NCBI GenBank assembly: GCA_000310025.1
Contig: FN649749.1
Coordinates: 3,024,468 to 3,077,753 of the forward strand
Reading direction: 5' to 3'
Source of the DNA: Ectocarpus siliculosus
Lineage: Eukaryota > Sar > Phaeophyceae > Ectocarpales > Ectocarpaceae
DNA length: 53,286 nt
The position numbers and the translations under genes were made by a program. Below, piece after piece: positions 1 to 12,974 of the stretch; the first letter of the stretch is position 1; every line of letters starts with the position of its first letter. The notes under the pieces were generated by a model. That model was not told the origin of the DNA, ran no database searches, and saw nothing but the letters and a program-made list of their open reading frames with translations.

Positions 1-46
1 CCCACCCCCCCCCTCTCCCTTCCCCCCGTCCCCCCCGTAGCGCAAC

Positions 47-118
47 GATGTTTGCCATCGGGGTTCGGTTTTCGTCGCTTGGCAACGACGCTGTAAAACA
101 GGCCGCCCCCCCCCGGTG
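47..118 (+). repeat. Duplicated 5' end of the poly(C)-tailed short element
   Basis: Positions about 47-105 repeat, with a few mismatches, the beginning of the element that starts near 134. Both carry the word TTTTCGTCGCTTGGCA followed by a TGTAAAACA(A/G)GCC word. A C-run at about 106-115 separates them. It looks like a truncated or tandem first copy. Another C-run opens the window (1-35). Confidence 0.6.
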
Positions 119-133
119 TGTGTCATCGGGGTT

Positions 134-643
134 GGGTTTTCGTCGCTTGGCAGCAATGTTGTAAAACAAGCCGATCACTTCGTGAGCTCGGCAACCAGGT
201 TACCGCTTTTGCTTGTTACCTTTTTGTTTTTTTTGCGGTAACCATGAATGGTGGTCGAGTAGATCATGTTGTACGGGGTCGAGAACCCTCACTCCGCGCA
301 ACGGGGGATGATCGCACCACGTTGTGTTAAACTGGTCAAGCTTCCTCGAGGCAGTTACACAGTGCTTATAACTGTCTCTGGAAGTGAAAGCATCAGAAAA
401 TAAATTAAGTCACACGCAGCTGTCATCCGTGCGCAAGGAAGTAAGCACAAGATGCCGAACACCCTTAGCAGGATGCAGCGCACCCTTCATGCGACTCGCC
501 GAATACCTCACGGCGCTTCGCGCTTGGTGATGTGAGAGCCTGGTCCGGTGAGAACCCGGCGTGCTCCGTCCCGGCTTTGTAGGGATGCGAGGCCAATGGT
601 CTAACGACTACGGCATACACGACTGTGAGTACCCCCCCCCCCC
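134..643 (+). mobile_element. SINE-like non-autonomous retroposon, copy A, poly(C) tail
   Basis: A non-coding segment of about 510 bp that recurs, inverted and at clearly over 90% identity by eye, at 29725-30239. It begins near TTTTCGTCGCTTGGCA and ends in the tail word GGTCTAACGACTACGGCA, then GAGTAC and a C-run (630-643). The last ~55 bases match the 3' end of the LINE fragment that follows at 656-1893. This suggests, by inference, that the element borrows the LINE machinery. I saw no coding capacity. A perfect tRNA-type promoter was not recognised, so SINE-like describes size and tail only. Confidence 0.75.
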
Positions 644-655
644 TCTCTTTTTGCG

Positions 656-1893
656 CAGTAGTGGTCTGTAACGAAGATAAGAAAAATCCCGTAGAATTCA
701 AATGGAAATGGGGGGAGGAAGAACTACCGGTAGTAGACAAGTATACGTACCTGGGAGTAGAGATTTCGAAGGAGTGCTCATGGGACGCACACATAGCGAA
801 GTTGATTGGGAAGAGTAAAGCTCAGATAGGCAAGATGGACGAGATCCTTACGGACCCACACCTAGACACTAGGATTAAGAGGTGTATTCTCTTGAATGTG
901 ATTGTACCTTAGCTAGAGTATGCAGGAGAGATATGGGAAGGTAACGAAAAGGCCGCCAAGCAGCTGGAAACGGCGCAGATGGCAGCGGCCAAGAAAATAC
1001 TAGGATGTTCAAGTACAACGAGTAACACTGTATTGAGAGCAGAATTGGGAATGTACTCTCTTAAAACAAAGAGAGACATGCAGAAGTTGAATTGGCAGTA
1101 CAAGGTAAGTAGAATGTCGGACGATAGACTACCAGCCATGGTTGACGAGGCAGCTTGGGGAAAAGCGACTCCAGGGAAGAAGGGAATCAGATGGGACAAG
1201 GTGGTAGAGAAGGTTTGGAAGGAGATAGGAGACGAGGAGGAGACGTTGGACACGGAAGGGTTCGGGGGGTTCAAGACGAAAATCAAGGAGATGCTAGAGA
1301 GTAGGGAGGAGGCAACCCTTCGGAAGAAGGTACGAAGCGAAGACCACTTGGAGATATACGGGAAGTTGAAAGAAGGGATAGGGATGAAGAAGTACTTGGA
1401 CGGCCCCATGGACTATGCGAAAAAGCTGAAATTGCAATTTCGAGTAGGCGATCTGGACTTGCCAGAACGGAGGAAGAGGTATACCAGCCGTAGGAGAGAG
1501 GAAGAGGAGGATAGACACACATGTCCATGTGGCAAATCGGAGGAGAGTAGACCCCACATAGTTGGGGAGTGTGAGTTGTACAGGAAGGAAAGAGAGGATC
1601 TCGAGGAGGAAATGAGACAGAGAGGGTGTGACATGGACAAGTTTGGTAAATTAGACAACAGCGAAAAAACGATCGCGATAATTGGGGATAGATGGTGGGC
1701 ACAAGAGGCCCTAGAGGACGGGGATAAGATGTGCAAGAAATTTTTATTGAGTTTGTGGCAGAAACGTAAAGAGCTCCCAAATGTTGGTGGTGTCTCTAGT
1801 AGGTGTAGGAACGGTGCTCCGTCTCGAAAGGGACGCGTGGTCAATGGTCAAATGACTACGGCAAGCAACAAATGAGTACGCCCCCCCCCCCCT
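656..1893 (+). mobile_element. LINE (non-LTR retrotransposon) 3' fragment 1, reverse-transcriptase C-terminus, pseudogene
   Basis: One reading frame from about 656 to 1873 encodes the post-polymerase part of a non-LTR reverse transcriptase. It starts just before the thumb-like DKYTYLGVEIS motif, continues through LEYAGEIWEGN and AAKKILGCS, and ends with a zinc-knuckle-like C-x-C-x8-H-x4-C motif (codons from about 1531 to 1575). An in-frame TAG at 910-912 interrupts it, in NVIVP*LEYAG. The palm and endonuclease domains are absent, so the copy is 5'-truncated as expected for target-primed reverse transcription. The 3' end carries GGTCAAATGACTACGGCA, a GAGTAC word and a C-run (1880-1892). It cannot encode a working enzyme. 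The copy at 18628-19582 aligns along most of its length. Confidence 0.88.
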
Positions 1894-2330
1894 CTCTCTC
1901 TAGTACTAAATAACCGTTCTTCGCTCTCGCATTCTCTCTGTTCTATAATTACCCTCTCCTCCTTCCTGGCACTCTCGCGCCTTGGTGATCGCTCAAACCT
2001 CGCCCATTGCCCGAACAGTATTCAAGGGGCACTTTGGCGATCCTGTCGACGTGCTTGGCTACATAAGCCTCTGTCTTCGACAATGACTGCGACTTCAGTC
2101 TTCTGATTTCCAACCGAGAGGCTTACTCAACGCCAACCGTCTGTGGTGTCTTCGGGGAATTCGCTACTATGGTATCTGACCTACATACCCGATTCGTGTA
2201 CCAGTTTCCGTGTAGTATGTGAACGTGTTTGTCGCTAGCCGCTTGGCTCGAGGTGCATTTGTTTCTGTTGGGGCGTCGTGTTTCGCACGCGCAAGAGGTT
2301 TTACCCTCCTGCTTATGCGGTTGCGGTCAC
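1894..2330. other. Stretch left of the last recognised CFAP57 exon
   Basis: CFAP57 should continue into this side. One open minus-strand segment (about 2095 down to 2000, reading SKTEAYVAKHVDRIAKV) has a possible acceptor in the right phase and could be exon 14, but its splice sites are weak. Nothing else gene-like was seen. The right end of the LINE fragment borders it. Confidence 0.3.
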
Positions 2331-5300
2331 CTGTTTGTCGTGGCCTGCTTGCTCGTGGTCGATGGCTTTGTGAAACTGAGCTCCGACAAAGTCTACATAG
2401 CCCGTGAGGATGCGGTGGTCCTCCAACACCCTCTTCATGTCCTCCCTGCTCAAGGCGCGTACGGATTGGGGGTGGGATACACGTTCATCTTTTCACGTTG
2501 TCTCTGTGCGTGCAAGCCCTCTCTGCGTGCGGTCATCACGGGAAGAACACGCGCGTAAATTGTCGTCGGGCAAGGGGACGCAATCAGATTGTTGTCAGGT
2601 TTAGAAAATTAGCAAGCCTCCCGGCATCACGGCGAAGTCGTCGAGGAATGAAGCCGCGGAAAAAAAATAGGTCTCCAACACGAAGAATGGTCGGTGTCAG
2701 GTGCCAAGGGCGCATGGAGGTCTCACGACTGGCGTGGAAGGGCCGGTGGGGATCGGAGAGCGCGGGGACGAAGATCAGTTTTCGACACCGAAGAAGGATA
2801 ATTTTCGACTATTGGTAACTGTTGCTCGCGTACAAGCAGTTCTCCTTGCACTTCCAAAGGGATGAACAAACAAGGTGCTCCATGTTCACTCCGACCTTTT
2901 GGATCTTTCGTGCTCTCTCGCGGCGTTCTCCGCCTTCGCTTGCATCTCCTCGGCGTCGTCGACGGCGGCCTGCGTCCCGCGAATCAATGCCAAGTCGCAT
3001 GGGTTGGAGAGTGAGTGGTTGTACTGCGAGGTTGCAAGTTCTGCCTAGACTTCGCGTTGTTGGCAATGTGCAAAAACGATTCGGTATATGATGTTCGTTT
3101 TCCAGTATACATTCACAGGCGGTGATGATGTGATATCCGTGGCGACGGTGACATCCGTGGCGGCGGTGACATTCGTTGTACGGTTTTACGGGAATACGTT
3201 TAGGCGGTCGACCGTAACTACGGATAACCCCACATACGGTCGATAGCACAACCGTTAACAACGTTTAACCGAAAAAGCGTACTACCGCATACACGGTCGA
3301 CTGATTAACCGCGTAGGCGTATATATGGTGGGTTGTATAACCGCATGTACGGTCGGCCGTACTGTTTGAAGTTCTGAAACCATGCAAATTACGGTAATTG
3401 CGACTATTCTTCCGGTAACCTCGTTTGTAATGTAAATATTTAGAAGGAGGCCGCCTCGTGCACGAGTATACAATCGACACAAATACGTGCACCGTCAACG
3501 CGATACACACAGCATTGAATAAAAGCATGGCTAACCTGGCTGAGCTCCTCGTACGCGACCTTGAGCTGCATGTAGCTCTCCGCCTGCAGCGCAAGCTTCT
3601 TCTCGTACATCGCGTTCATCGCTGATGCTTCCCTGTACAACAACGCGCCATGTCAAGGAACGATATGTCTTGCACAGGAGGCGCGACGCCAACCATCGGG
3701 ATTACCAATTGACAGCAGCAACGTTGTTTTCGGATGCATGAGTCCACCAATATTCAAGGGATATTGGCTTCCGGTATGGTCGATATCAAGCAACACTTAA
3801 CAACAGTGATGCATTGAGGTACCATGTTCCAACAGGGCTCGTCCGGGATTTCTGACTGTCGAACTGTGGGGAAAATCAAGGTGGGTTTTCTTGAAGAACT
3901 GTGTGGGGTCACACCGGAAAGCAGGACAGAGTCGCGAGGATGATGTTCTTTAGAGGTAGTACAATTGCAAGCGAGATCGACGCAGCACACCGAGGAAAAT
4001 CGAGGATGGTACGATGATCAGGGGCCTGTCGCGAAAGCACGTCGTCATTGCCGGCGCCTGTGTCGGAGACGGGCATGACCAGGGCCAAAGTGACAAACGA
4101 ACAACCGGATGGATAATACCCTATCAGTACCACTTTCTAGCTTGGCACTACAAGGGTACACATGAATGCACTCGTCAGCTGTGTCCTTACTCAGGGCATG
4201 TTAATGAGCATCGAAATCCATAAGAAGTGTTCTGTGGCGAACCCCCATCAGGGGATGCGTATGTAACGAAACACAGAGTTCTTTCGTGGGGGGTAGCATC
4301 GTTTCGTAACGCTTCATGTTGTACCTCTTTCGCTGCTCAATGCTGTCCCTAGCGAGATCCTCCCGCTCTTTCTTGCCTTTTACCAGCGCTCGCCGCAGGG
4401 AGGCCACGTCCACTTCCATGAGCGACAGCTGGGTCAGCGGACAGGATGGACACGTTGACACGCCGGATGCACGTTGGACACTGACGTGCGTTTTCTCTCT
4501 CTTGCCTAGGTGCCGGTCGGGCTTTCGTCTGCGCTTAACACGGTCTTCTACACAATGCAGACAGCGTGGTCACTTCGAATACCGATGGCTCACCGAGCGC
4601 GAAGTACAGCATACAACCGCCCCTTGATTCGGCGTGTTTCGTGACACTTACCCCAGCACCGCTACCCTGTCACCCGCTTCGGTCACCGGCCGTTCACCTT
4701 GCCATGTACACGCCTCTGTGAAGGCCGCCAGGCTCTTCGCGTGAAAACATCGTCCGCACCACCCCATTCCTTCCCGGTCAATGGTCCCAAACTGCCGCAC
4801 GTACCTCCAGTCTCCCTGCTTCCTTGACGGCGGCCAGCTCCTTTTGCTGATCACGGCTGCTTTTCTCCAGCTCGAACCTGGCCTGGTGCTTGACGTGGGT
4901 AAGCTGCTGGAGAGCGGAGGCAGCCTTGGCCTGAAGTCTCCCCACGGCCTTTTGGCACAGTGTTGACGACGATCCCAAACATCGTCGGATCGAAAAGGGG
5001 TAGGGTTGGGAAGAAAAGGGCCCAAGAACAAAACGGAGCACACGGGAGGGTGAGCCGAACTAGCCACCGCAGGGTCAAAGCGGCAATCGTCTGAAGTCTT
5101 CTCTATAGTCTTACCACGGACGTGAAGTGAGGAGCCGAAGGCAAGAGAATACGTGCGTGGGGGATTTGTAGTCGTGATCACGGTCTGCCGATGTCTTCAC
5201 AACGCCTGCTACGAACTACGCAACGTTGAGCCCCCTTCGGGCAGCAAATTATGTTGAAATCGAGGAAGCATGCAATGATGTGCTCGACTGCATCCTTGCT

Positions 5301-7820
5301 CGAAGGTGCCCACAAGATATGCGTGTGACACTCGGTCCTTTGGTACAATCAAAACCGAACGGGTCGGTGCATCAGACGAGAATCGGCAGCCAGCAAAAGC
5401 TATTCCGTGGAACAAGCCACGGGAACTCAAGGGAGGAGAGCGGGAAAGCTGTGCGTATCCGTTCGTGGCATCATGCAAATAGCGGTTGATTCGTGAATGT
5501 AGTTTGAAAGCCTGTTCCGGGCGGCCAGGTTCTGCGCAGTATCGGCAAGCCTTGAAAAGGCCCGGGAGTTGGTTCCGCCTTAGGCAGTGACCGGAGTTAC
5601 ATAAAGGCTTATCCTTTGGAACTGGTCAGTCAGAGTGGACTACCTATATCTAACAGTCGGAAGTTCTCAAAGACGTGAGTCATTCAAAACGTCGACCTCC
5701 TCGTGGCATCCAACACTCTCCCACCTCTTCCTCCATGAGCACCATCCCTTCCTCCACACAAGCCTCCAGAGCCATGCAGCTCTCGGATGGAGCTGGAACT
5801 ATGCCGACCGCTCCCGCGTCCGCTACTTTCTCCGCACCCTAAAGTCGTTCAAGCAGGTAAGGGGCGGGGGGGGGGGGGGGTACGACTGGTTTCAGTCACC
5901 ATGGCGGTGTGAAAAAAAACTCAACCCAAAAATCTAGTACGGACAAAAGGGGGGCGGGGGTGACGGCGGAGGTAGGTGCAATTTGTTTGAGGAGGAACAG
6001 CGGTGTTGCTCGTCCCGCGTCCGGAACGCGTACACCACACGTTGCACAAGAAACAACACCCAGGCGTTGACACTATATGTACCTGTGCTGGTGTGGTGTC
6101 CTTCCCTGTGGCCAACACCCGAAAACTCTACAACCATCCCCCGACACAGCAGGCAGAGCCAAGACAGCGACACCAACATCGCTTGATTTGCACGTTTCTG
6201 TAGCAACGGTAAACGCGCGCTGATAATATCTAAGGAGGGGCCAAGGTTACGCACGCCGCACCCCCCACCACCCTAAACTCAGAGCGCGGCCAAGCAGCTC
6301 CTTTCAACGAACCCGTCCGAACTGTTCCTATGCAACGGTCAGAACCGTGCCCACCTTTGAAACGTGTTGTGACGAGGTTGCCACCGCGTTCGGCTTCGGT
6401 TTCGGTCTCGGGGGGAATGAAGAGTAGGCGTTTCCGACCACGGAGGTCGTGGCACCGCGGGTGTTGCTCGTGGTTGTGTGTCTTCCCTCCAACTGATCGG
6501 GGATAGTTACAACGTTGTACAATACACCGAAATGGTGCAGGGGCAACGGGGTTGAGAAACCTCCTCGTTGTGGATGGAATTTTTCCTGCGAATCTCACCG
6601 AAGCTACTGAGGCCGTTCTCGGTAAACACGGGAAAAATTGGAGCCGCGTGTCATTTTTTTTCGTTCTCGCGTCCTTGCCTCGTCTCGGTAGCACCGACAA
6701 CACACGTTTTGGTAAAGGAACAAGGGCGATACAAATGGAACATACCGTGCATCTACCTCTCCCCACCTGAACCTTGCACATGAACACGGCGCCGTCCTCT
6801 GCGGCGGTGAAGAAGTGCTTACCGTCCGCCGTGAGAGCGAGCGAAGTTATCGGCAGACTGTGGAGACACACCTGCGAAGTGAAGGTTTTCTCGTGATTGT
6901 TTTTTCTTGTCTCTCGGTCGCTGTTGCTACTGCTTAAGCTAGAAAGTGCCGTGAAACATCCAGAGACGTTCTCATGTCCCTCTGCCGGTTCGGGTCCGGC
7001 GGTCAAAAAAACTCTTCCGCAATCAAACGGGTACCCTCTCGTTTGACGCATAAACGACTTTGTGGACTTCTTCTTTCCTGTCGAGCCCGACATGTAGGGC
7101 TTCCAAACATCATCCACGCCTCGGGTTTACCTGCGCGGACGGCACGAGCACTCCGCCCTTCTCCCTCAGGTCCCCTTTCTCTTCGTCACCGGCTGCGCTG
7201 TCTCTGAGCAAGCAACCCCAGTCGAACGCCAGCGCCAGGCCCCCCTTCGTCCCCGCCAGGAGGACGTTGTGCGCCCCCCTGTAGCGCGTCTCGAACGCCG
7301 TCGCCCGAACGCAGGTAAGCCGGTGCGGGACACGCACCTCGAGCCCGGGCTCGCCAGAGATGGGCTCCAGCTTGGGCGGCCAGACGAAGAAGGAGGAGGA
7401 GGACTGGCATCGATCTCCGAGGCGGGCGGCGTCGGCGGTGGCCACCCTGCTGCCGCCGCGCCGGGCGGCGGCAGCGGAGGAGCCTCGGGGAAGTAGCGAG
7501 ACGGGCGCGGTGCTCCCGCCGGTCGTGGCGCAAGTGCTGGAAGGTTCCAAGTGCCGCCTTTTCGAGCGGCGCTCGCCGCCGGTATTAGTGTTGCTACCGC
7601 CGACCCCGGGGGCTTGGAGTTCGGCCGTAGCATTGCCGTCATTGCCGTTTGAATTGGTTCGTTTGGGAGCATTCCCTAAGTGGGGACTGCAGTTCTCTGC
7701 CGCGGGAGCCGCCGACGGCAGCCCGCTGCCGCGCTGCGATTTGCCGCGGGCGCCACCATCGAGTTTGCCCATCGTGCCGCGGCTGAGCTTTCGCCCACCA
7801 TCGGCATCGGCACGATTCTT

Positions 7821-7851
<31 letters not shown>

Positions 7852-10800
7852 GCGGAGACGCAACAGGCGACCAAGCCACCGTCGAGGGTGGGGTCGGCCA
7901 CAATGCCCTCGAACGCCACCCGCTTGCTCACGAACTCCCCGCGCCTTACCTTGTCTGTTCCAAGGGCGCCCAATCCTGAACCCACCTGTGGTTGATAGGT
8001 CCAAGGATTCCTCAAGTATACATAGCATGCGACGGTAAGGGCTACATATGAACGGTGGCCGTCTCCGGTTTGGTAGGGTTGTTTCTTACACTTCTACATC
8101 CAAGGGGGGCAACAATTCCGTTTGATCGCCGTTGACCGTTGGTTACCAACTGCTCTCGGTAGAAACGTTTTCGGCGCACCAATGTGATGCGATAGGACCA
8201 GCAGACTTCGCTTTCGTTTTGAGTGGCGTGTTGGGAAACTTGATATTTTCCCGCGGTCACGGTGTGTGAAGTAATATTCCTGCCGATGATTGAACCATCT
8301 CCAAGACAAAGAGTACCGTCGTATGCGTGACGATACTGACCCCCAACCGGTCTTGAATCGAACGGTTACTTTTTCCGCACAACAAGGAACAACAAGCGTG
8401 TGCCTTGCGAGCTTCGCCCCTCATGTTCCGGAGCCCATAGCCGAGCCTAACCTTCGCACCCCTTCTTTCCCAACAGCAGCAGTTGGCCTCCAAAATTGTT
8501 TTCATCGCGTAGACTACACTGACGCTAGAACAGCATCTCATCGTTTCTTACCTCCCACTCGAAAATGTAACCGTCAGCCGCCGTCCAGCAGCGCCGGTTA
8601 TCCGCCCCCCAGCAGAACGCCGACACATCGGAGGCATGCCCGGAAAGGGTTTGCACCCGACCGAGGCGTCCCCCGGCGGTGCCGCTGTGGACACCCAGGA
8701 CCTGTACAACCTGGAGTTCGATTCGAGAATGCATGTTTGAGGAACGGGAGGCGGGGCGACGGGGGGAGGGAACAAGGCGTGGTTGACGTGGTGGAGTAAC
8801 GGGTTGTATGCCGATCTTTCATTCGACGGGTAACATTTTCCCGCCCCACGGCAGTCGACCGATCCGGCAATTCACGCTGCTTCCCCTACACCCGAAGACC
8901 TCATTCATCCAACAGCTCCTCATCTCCTCGTCAGACACATCGCCGTCTGACCTTCCCCGTGACGACGGCGATCAAATGTCCTCCCGGCGAGTAGTGCACG
9001 GCGGACACGGGTTCGCAGTTGATGATCGGCTCTTGCTCCCCAGGCACGCTGAACATCCCCTTCGTCAGGATCTCCCGCTGGTCCGACCGGAGCGTCGCGA
9101 GCGGGGCCATCTCCACGGCAGCGACCGCTTCGGCCACCCCTAGCTGCTGCAGCGACATCGACAGCGGCTCCTTGGACGTGACCGGGTCGGTCACGCCGCC
9201 ACCCCCGCCGCCGCAGGCGTTGTCCTGGTCTCCGATAGCCTCACCCCCGCTCCCGACAATGTAGAACACATTCACGCAGTGGGGAAAGGCCACCGCGATG
9301 GAGTCTCCCGACGGGTGGAGGGAGATGGAAACGGGGCACGTAGCACCTTCTTCGCGCACCCCCCCAGCGTCCGTCCCGTCACCCCCCACCTGATCGTCTC
9401 CGCCCGCGACAACGACACTGCCCAGGAGCTCGCCGGCCTGTGCACCGCCGTTACCAGAAGAGCAATCCCCTCCAAACCGATGTCTCACCAGCAACCGTTT
9501 CGTGCGGTAGTTCCAGATCTGGATCTCGGAGCTCCCGTCGATGCCACCTGCAGACGCACCGGCGGCCGGCTGCTGCTGTTGTCGTTGTCGCTTCTTTCGC
9601 GGCATACCGTCGTCCGCCTTAGAGTCGTCGGCGGCGCTACGGCTCTCATCACCGGCGCCGCTGGACTCGTCCTCGTCGAGGTTGCGATGATCCTCCGTCC
9701 TCGCCGACATACCTCCTCCGCCCCTCGCGATCGCAGCCAACAGCGGCCTTCTCGCGCACACCGCTAAGCAACTCAAAGAACCTCCTCCTCCGCCTCCTCC
9801 CTCACCCAGCATACCCCTCACGCCCAGCGCCCGAGCTACCGGGCGGTACTGAGTATTGGCCTTCACCTTCCCTCCCGTCTCTCTCGACGCCGAAGCAGAG
9901 CTTGGACCCGCCGAGAGCGACGCGCTTCCCCTGTGGTTTCCGCCCTGCTGTCGAGACCCGGTCCCGGTCGAAGCCAGTTCCGCGTCCGCGGCGGCTCGGA
10001 GAGAGTCCTCGAAGGCGTCCATCGCCTTCGCGAACCCCCGCGAAACAGCTTCTCCGCCGCCGTCGGTGGAACTACTGCTCGTCTCGAGGGCTACCCCCGC
10101 CGCCGCTGTTGCCGGGGCATGACCGCCTCCACGGCAAAGGCGGGGAACGGGGGTTCGTTTCTTCTGGTCTGTTGTTGGCGGCCCGGTTGTCCCGCTGGTC
10201 AGGGTTGCCCCTCCTTTCCGCCTCGTGGACCCGCCGCCCCCGCCCCCTGAAGACGTGAGGGAATCGCCGTCGGGAACGGCGCTGAAAATCTCGTCTGTGT
10301 CGAGCAGCCCGATCTCGCCGTCCTCTCCTCCTGCCAGGAGCTGGGACGGTTGGCCGGGATGGATAATCGGTGGTGTTGATTTGGGGCGACAAGGATGGTT
10401 GCCGGGTACAGGCGGATATAGGAAGGCTGCCGGATATAGGCGTGCGTTAAGACCCAGTACGGAGAAAGACTATCAGGGGGTAAGAAACAGCGAGCGACAA
10501 CTTGACGTTGACTACTTCGCTTGTGAGAATATGGTATCGTTGAAACAATCTGCCGTGGCTGTTCTGACCACCGTTTCCTGCAAACACCCATGTCCGAACG
10601 TACCAGCCAACCCGCAATGCAGCACCACGCTGTTCCTGAGACTATATCACCCTTCTGCCGACGTACCGACGTGGCCGTCTGCAACCCGTCGGGCAAGCCG
10701 GTCTCCCCTAGCTACCACGTCGGATGAGCGATGTTGGACCACGCCATCCATTGCACCGGGCATAGCCACAAAAAACATGCATGCACCCCGCGGTGCAATG

Positions 10801-12974
10801 CAACAGCTTCCTATCCTTCCCGTGCGCAATAAATACCCTTCCCTTCGGGCTTAGACCTCCAAGCGACCTCTTCATCGGCACGGCACGCCAGTTAGACGAC
10901 GGTTATTTCCATATTCACCCACCCAACGATAGTCCGGTTCCATGGTGGGCCTGAGCTCTACAAGGCTAACGCCGAATATTCGCACTACGCGGGCTAGCGC
11001 GTACGTTTCCCTGCCGCCGCTGGCGCCCCCCGCCCTCGTTTCCTGCTCGAAGACCAGCACTTGTCCGCGACTACCCCCGACGAAAAAGCCCCGCCGATGC
11101 GTTGCCACGACGTTGAGGCTTCCGCCATGCACACCTGTGGCGATGGAGGGGTCAATCAACTATTTAGAGTCAAACTGTCGGGTATTTAGAAGGTACAATT
11201 CGGCAGGGTTGATGGTCTGTTTTACTTGACGGCACAATCGTTAAGGGTGTTCATCAGCGGAGGGAGCACATTCCAACAGCCGCGACCAAAGCCGAACCAC
11301 AACCTGCATCGGTGAGTTCGTCAGCATAGCAGCAACAACACCGGAGCCATCAAAGTCGAGGTGTACTCATGTTGCACCCAAGGCACAAGCCAGCGCCCTT
11401 GTAGTCTCCTCGTGTCATGTTTCTCTTGCTGGGATATGTAGCGCGTGTCGAAGCCAACCAGCTAGACGCAAAGGGAACTTGCCCTTTTTCGCACACACGA
11501 GAGACCCCGTTTCTTTCGTTTGGACACAGCAGCAGTCTACCTGCAGACAGAGTGTCGTCCGTTCCGACCGAGCCAGCAGAATCGCCGGCCCCATCGCCGT
11601 CAGGGGGAAAAGAAGAAGCGCCTAGCCCATCAGAACGACTCAAGTCCCACTCTTGAAGGACCTCATTCGGCGACACCAAGGTCACGGTACCCTCGTGGGC
11701 GGCCAGTACGAGGCGGTCGGCGTTAAGCCAGGCAACGTCCCTGTAGCAGACGTCCTGCGCTCGCGATGGGCAGGAATAAGGAACAGAAATCAGGCGAGGT
11801 GAGGTCAGCGGTGGAGGACTGAGGAGACTGCAAAATGTTGCTGAAGGAAAAAAAACGACACGAGGAGCACCAACGAGGTGTCCATCTTGGCTTGGAATGA
11901 TCAGTCTTAGCCACTGGCAGCGCCACTTGTTTCATCGCCCTTCCCAACCCCGGTCAACTCACTCCTCGTAAGCCTGGGATAGGGACCATACACGAAACTT
12001 TGCCCCCTTGCTGCGTGCTCCATATCCTGAACAGACCGTCAGCTCCCGCGGTGACTGTCTTGCTATTATCAAACGGAGATAAGGCGACCCTGTAAATTAG
12101 ACGGACGGGTACAGCACCAGAATTCAAGCAAACAGTCTGAGATAAGAGTGTTCGTGATAGAGCGTCATTGAAGAGAAGCGATGCTTCGAAACAACTCTGC
12201 AGTATATTGCTCATCGTACCATCCATTGCATATGGGGTATCGGTACCTGTGCACGGGCGAGTCCAGCTGCACGGTAAACATCCTCTTCCCTGTCTTCCAT
12301 TCGAACCAGAGCAAGGTCCAGGCGGGACTCCCATCGAGAAGTGCGAGAATCTGACCATCGTGAGAGAACGTCGCCGTGGCGAACTCAGCGGTTGCAGATG
12401 GGAGGACCGTCGGCGGCGGAGAAAACCTGCCGCAGCCTTTATCACCAGTCCCGCCTGAGGACGCTGTACTGCAGTAGGAATCGTGCCGGCTACTACTCCT
12501 ACTGCTGTTGCTGCTCCTGCTCCTGCCCCCCGAGCGCAAATGACCCTGCTGTTGTTGGCGTCTTGGTCGTTCGTACGAGAGGGTCTTCACCCGAGAAGCG
12601 CGTGGCCGCGAGGGCATGTGGTACACCGTGGCATACGCTGCGGTTTGATTCGGGTCTTCCTCCACGACGGCCTTGTAGCACGCGGCGACGAACCGCCTGT
12701 CTGGGCTGCAGGCGACGGCGGTCACGCGGGCCACGCGCAACCCTGTGCTGAGGAACTCGAGTCTACTGCTACCGCTACCGCCATCGTTTGCGCTGCCGTT
12801 GGCGGGGGCTGTGACCGCTACACGAGAGCCGACGACGTAGACGACTCGCTCTTCATCGAGCGCGCAAATGTTGTCTCGGACTTTGTCCGGGCACGAGCCG
12901 AACGCGTGAACTACCTCGATTGGAGGGGCGCAACTCGCCGCATGATCTTCGTCGCCATGCGCACCTGTAGCCAT
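2331..12974 (-). CDS. CFAP57: Cilia- and flagella-associated protein 57 (WD40 + coiled coil), 3'-incomplete
   Basis: Thirteen exons, transcribed right to left: 12974-12247, 12089-11963, 11754-11541, 11134-10923, 10340-8952, 8710-8552, 7985-7131, 6871-6767, 4948-4805, 4428-4325, 3632-3536, 2969-2896, 2445-2331. All phases agree, giving 1,441 codons with no stop. Residues 1-1263 are WD40 blades; examples are RVALSPFDNSKTVTAGADG, VVATHRRGFFVGGSRGQVL, EIQIWNYRTKRLL, LSGHASDVSAFCWGADNRR and PITSLALTADGKHFFTAAE. These follow the blade order of CFAP57/WDR65. The last five exons are charged helices such as YEKKLALQAESYMQLKVAYE, as in the family's C-terminal coiled coil. In Chlamydomonas FAP57 is an axonemal scaffold for inner-arm dyneins, so motile cells are implied. 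Long Gly/Ser/Gln insertions enlarge the two biggest exons. An upstream in-frame Met at 13019 is an alternative start. A linker exon between 6767 and 4948 may be missing. Confidence 0.92.
3110..3430. repeat. ACCG/CGGT-rich segment in a CFAP57 intron
   Basis: Inside the intron between the exons at 3632-3536 and 2969-2896. Short words containing ACCG or CGGT recur every 10-30 bases on both strands (TACCGC, TAACCG, CGGTCG, GGCGGTGACAT). The texture recalls the inverted-repeat element at 13740-14057. No coding sequence was seen. Confidence 0.4.

Noticed and set aside
1283-1844. Several minus-strand open frames of 87-165 codons over the LINE fragment
   Set aside because: Reverse readings of the purine-rich LINE coding strand; the plus-strand frame has the reverse-transcriptase and zinc-knuckle features.
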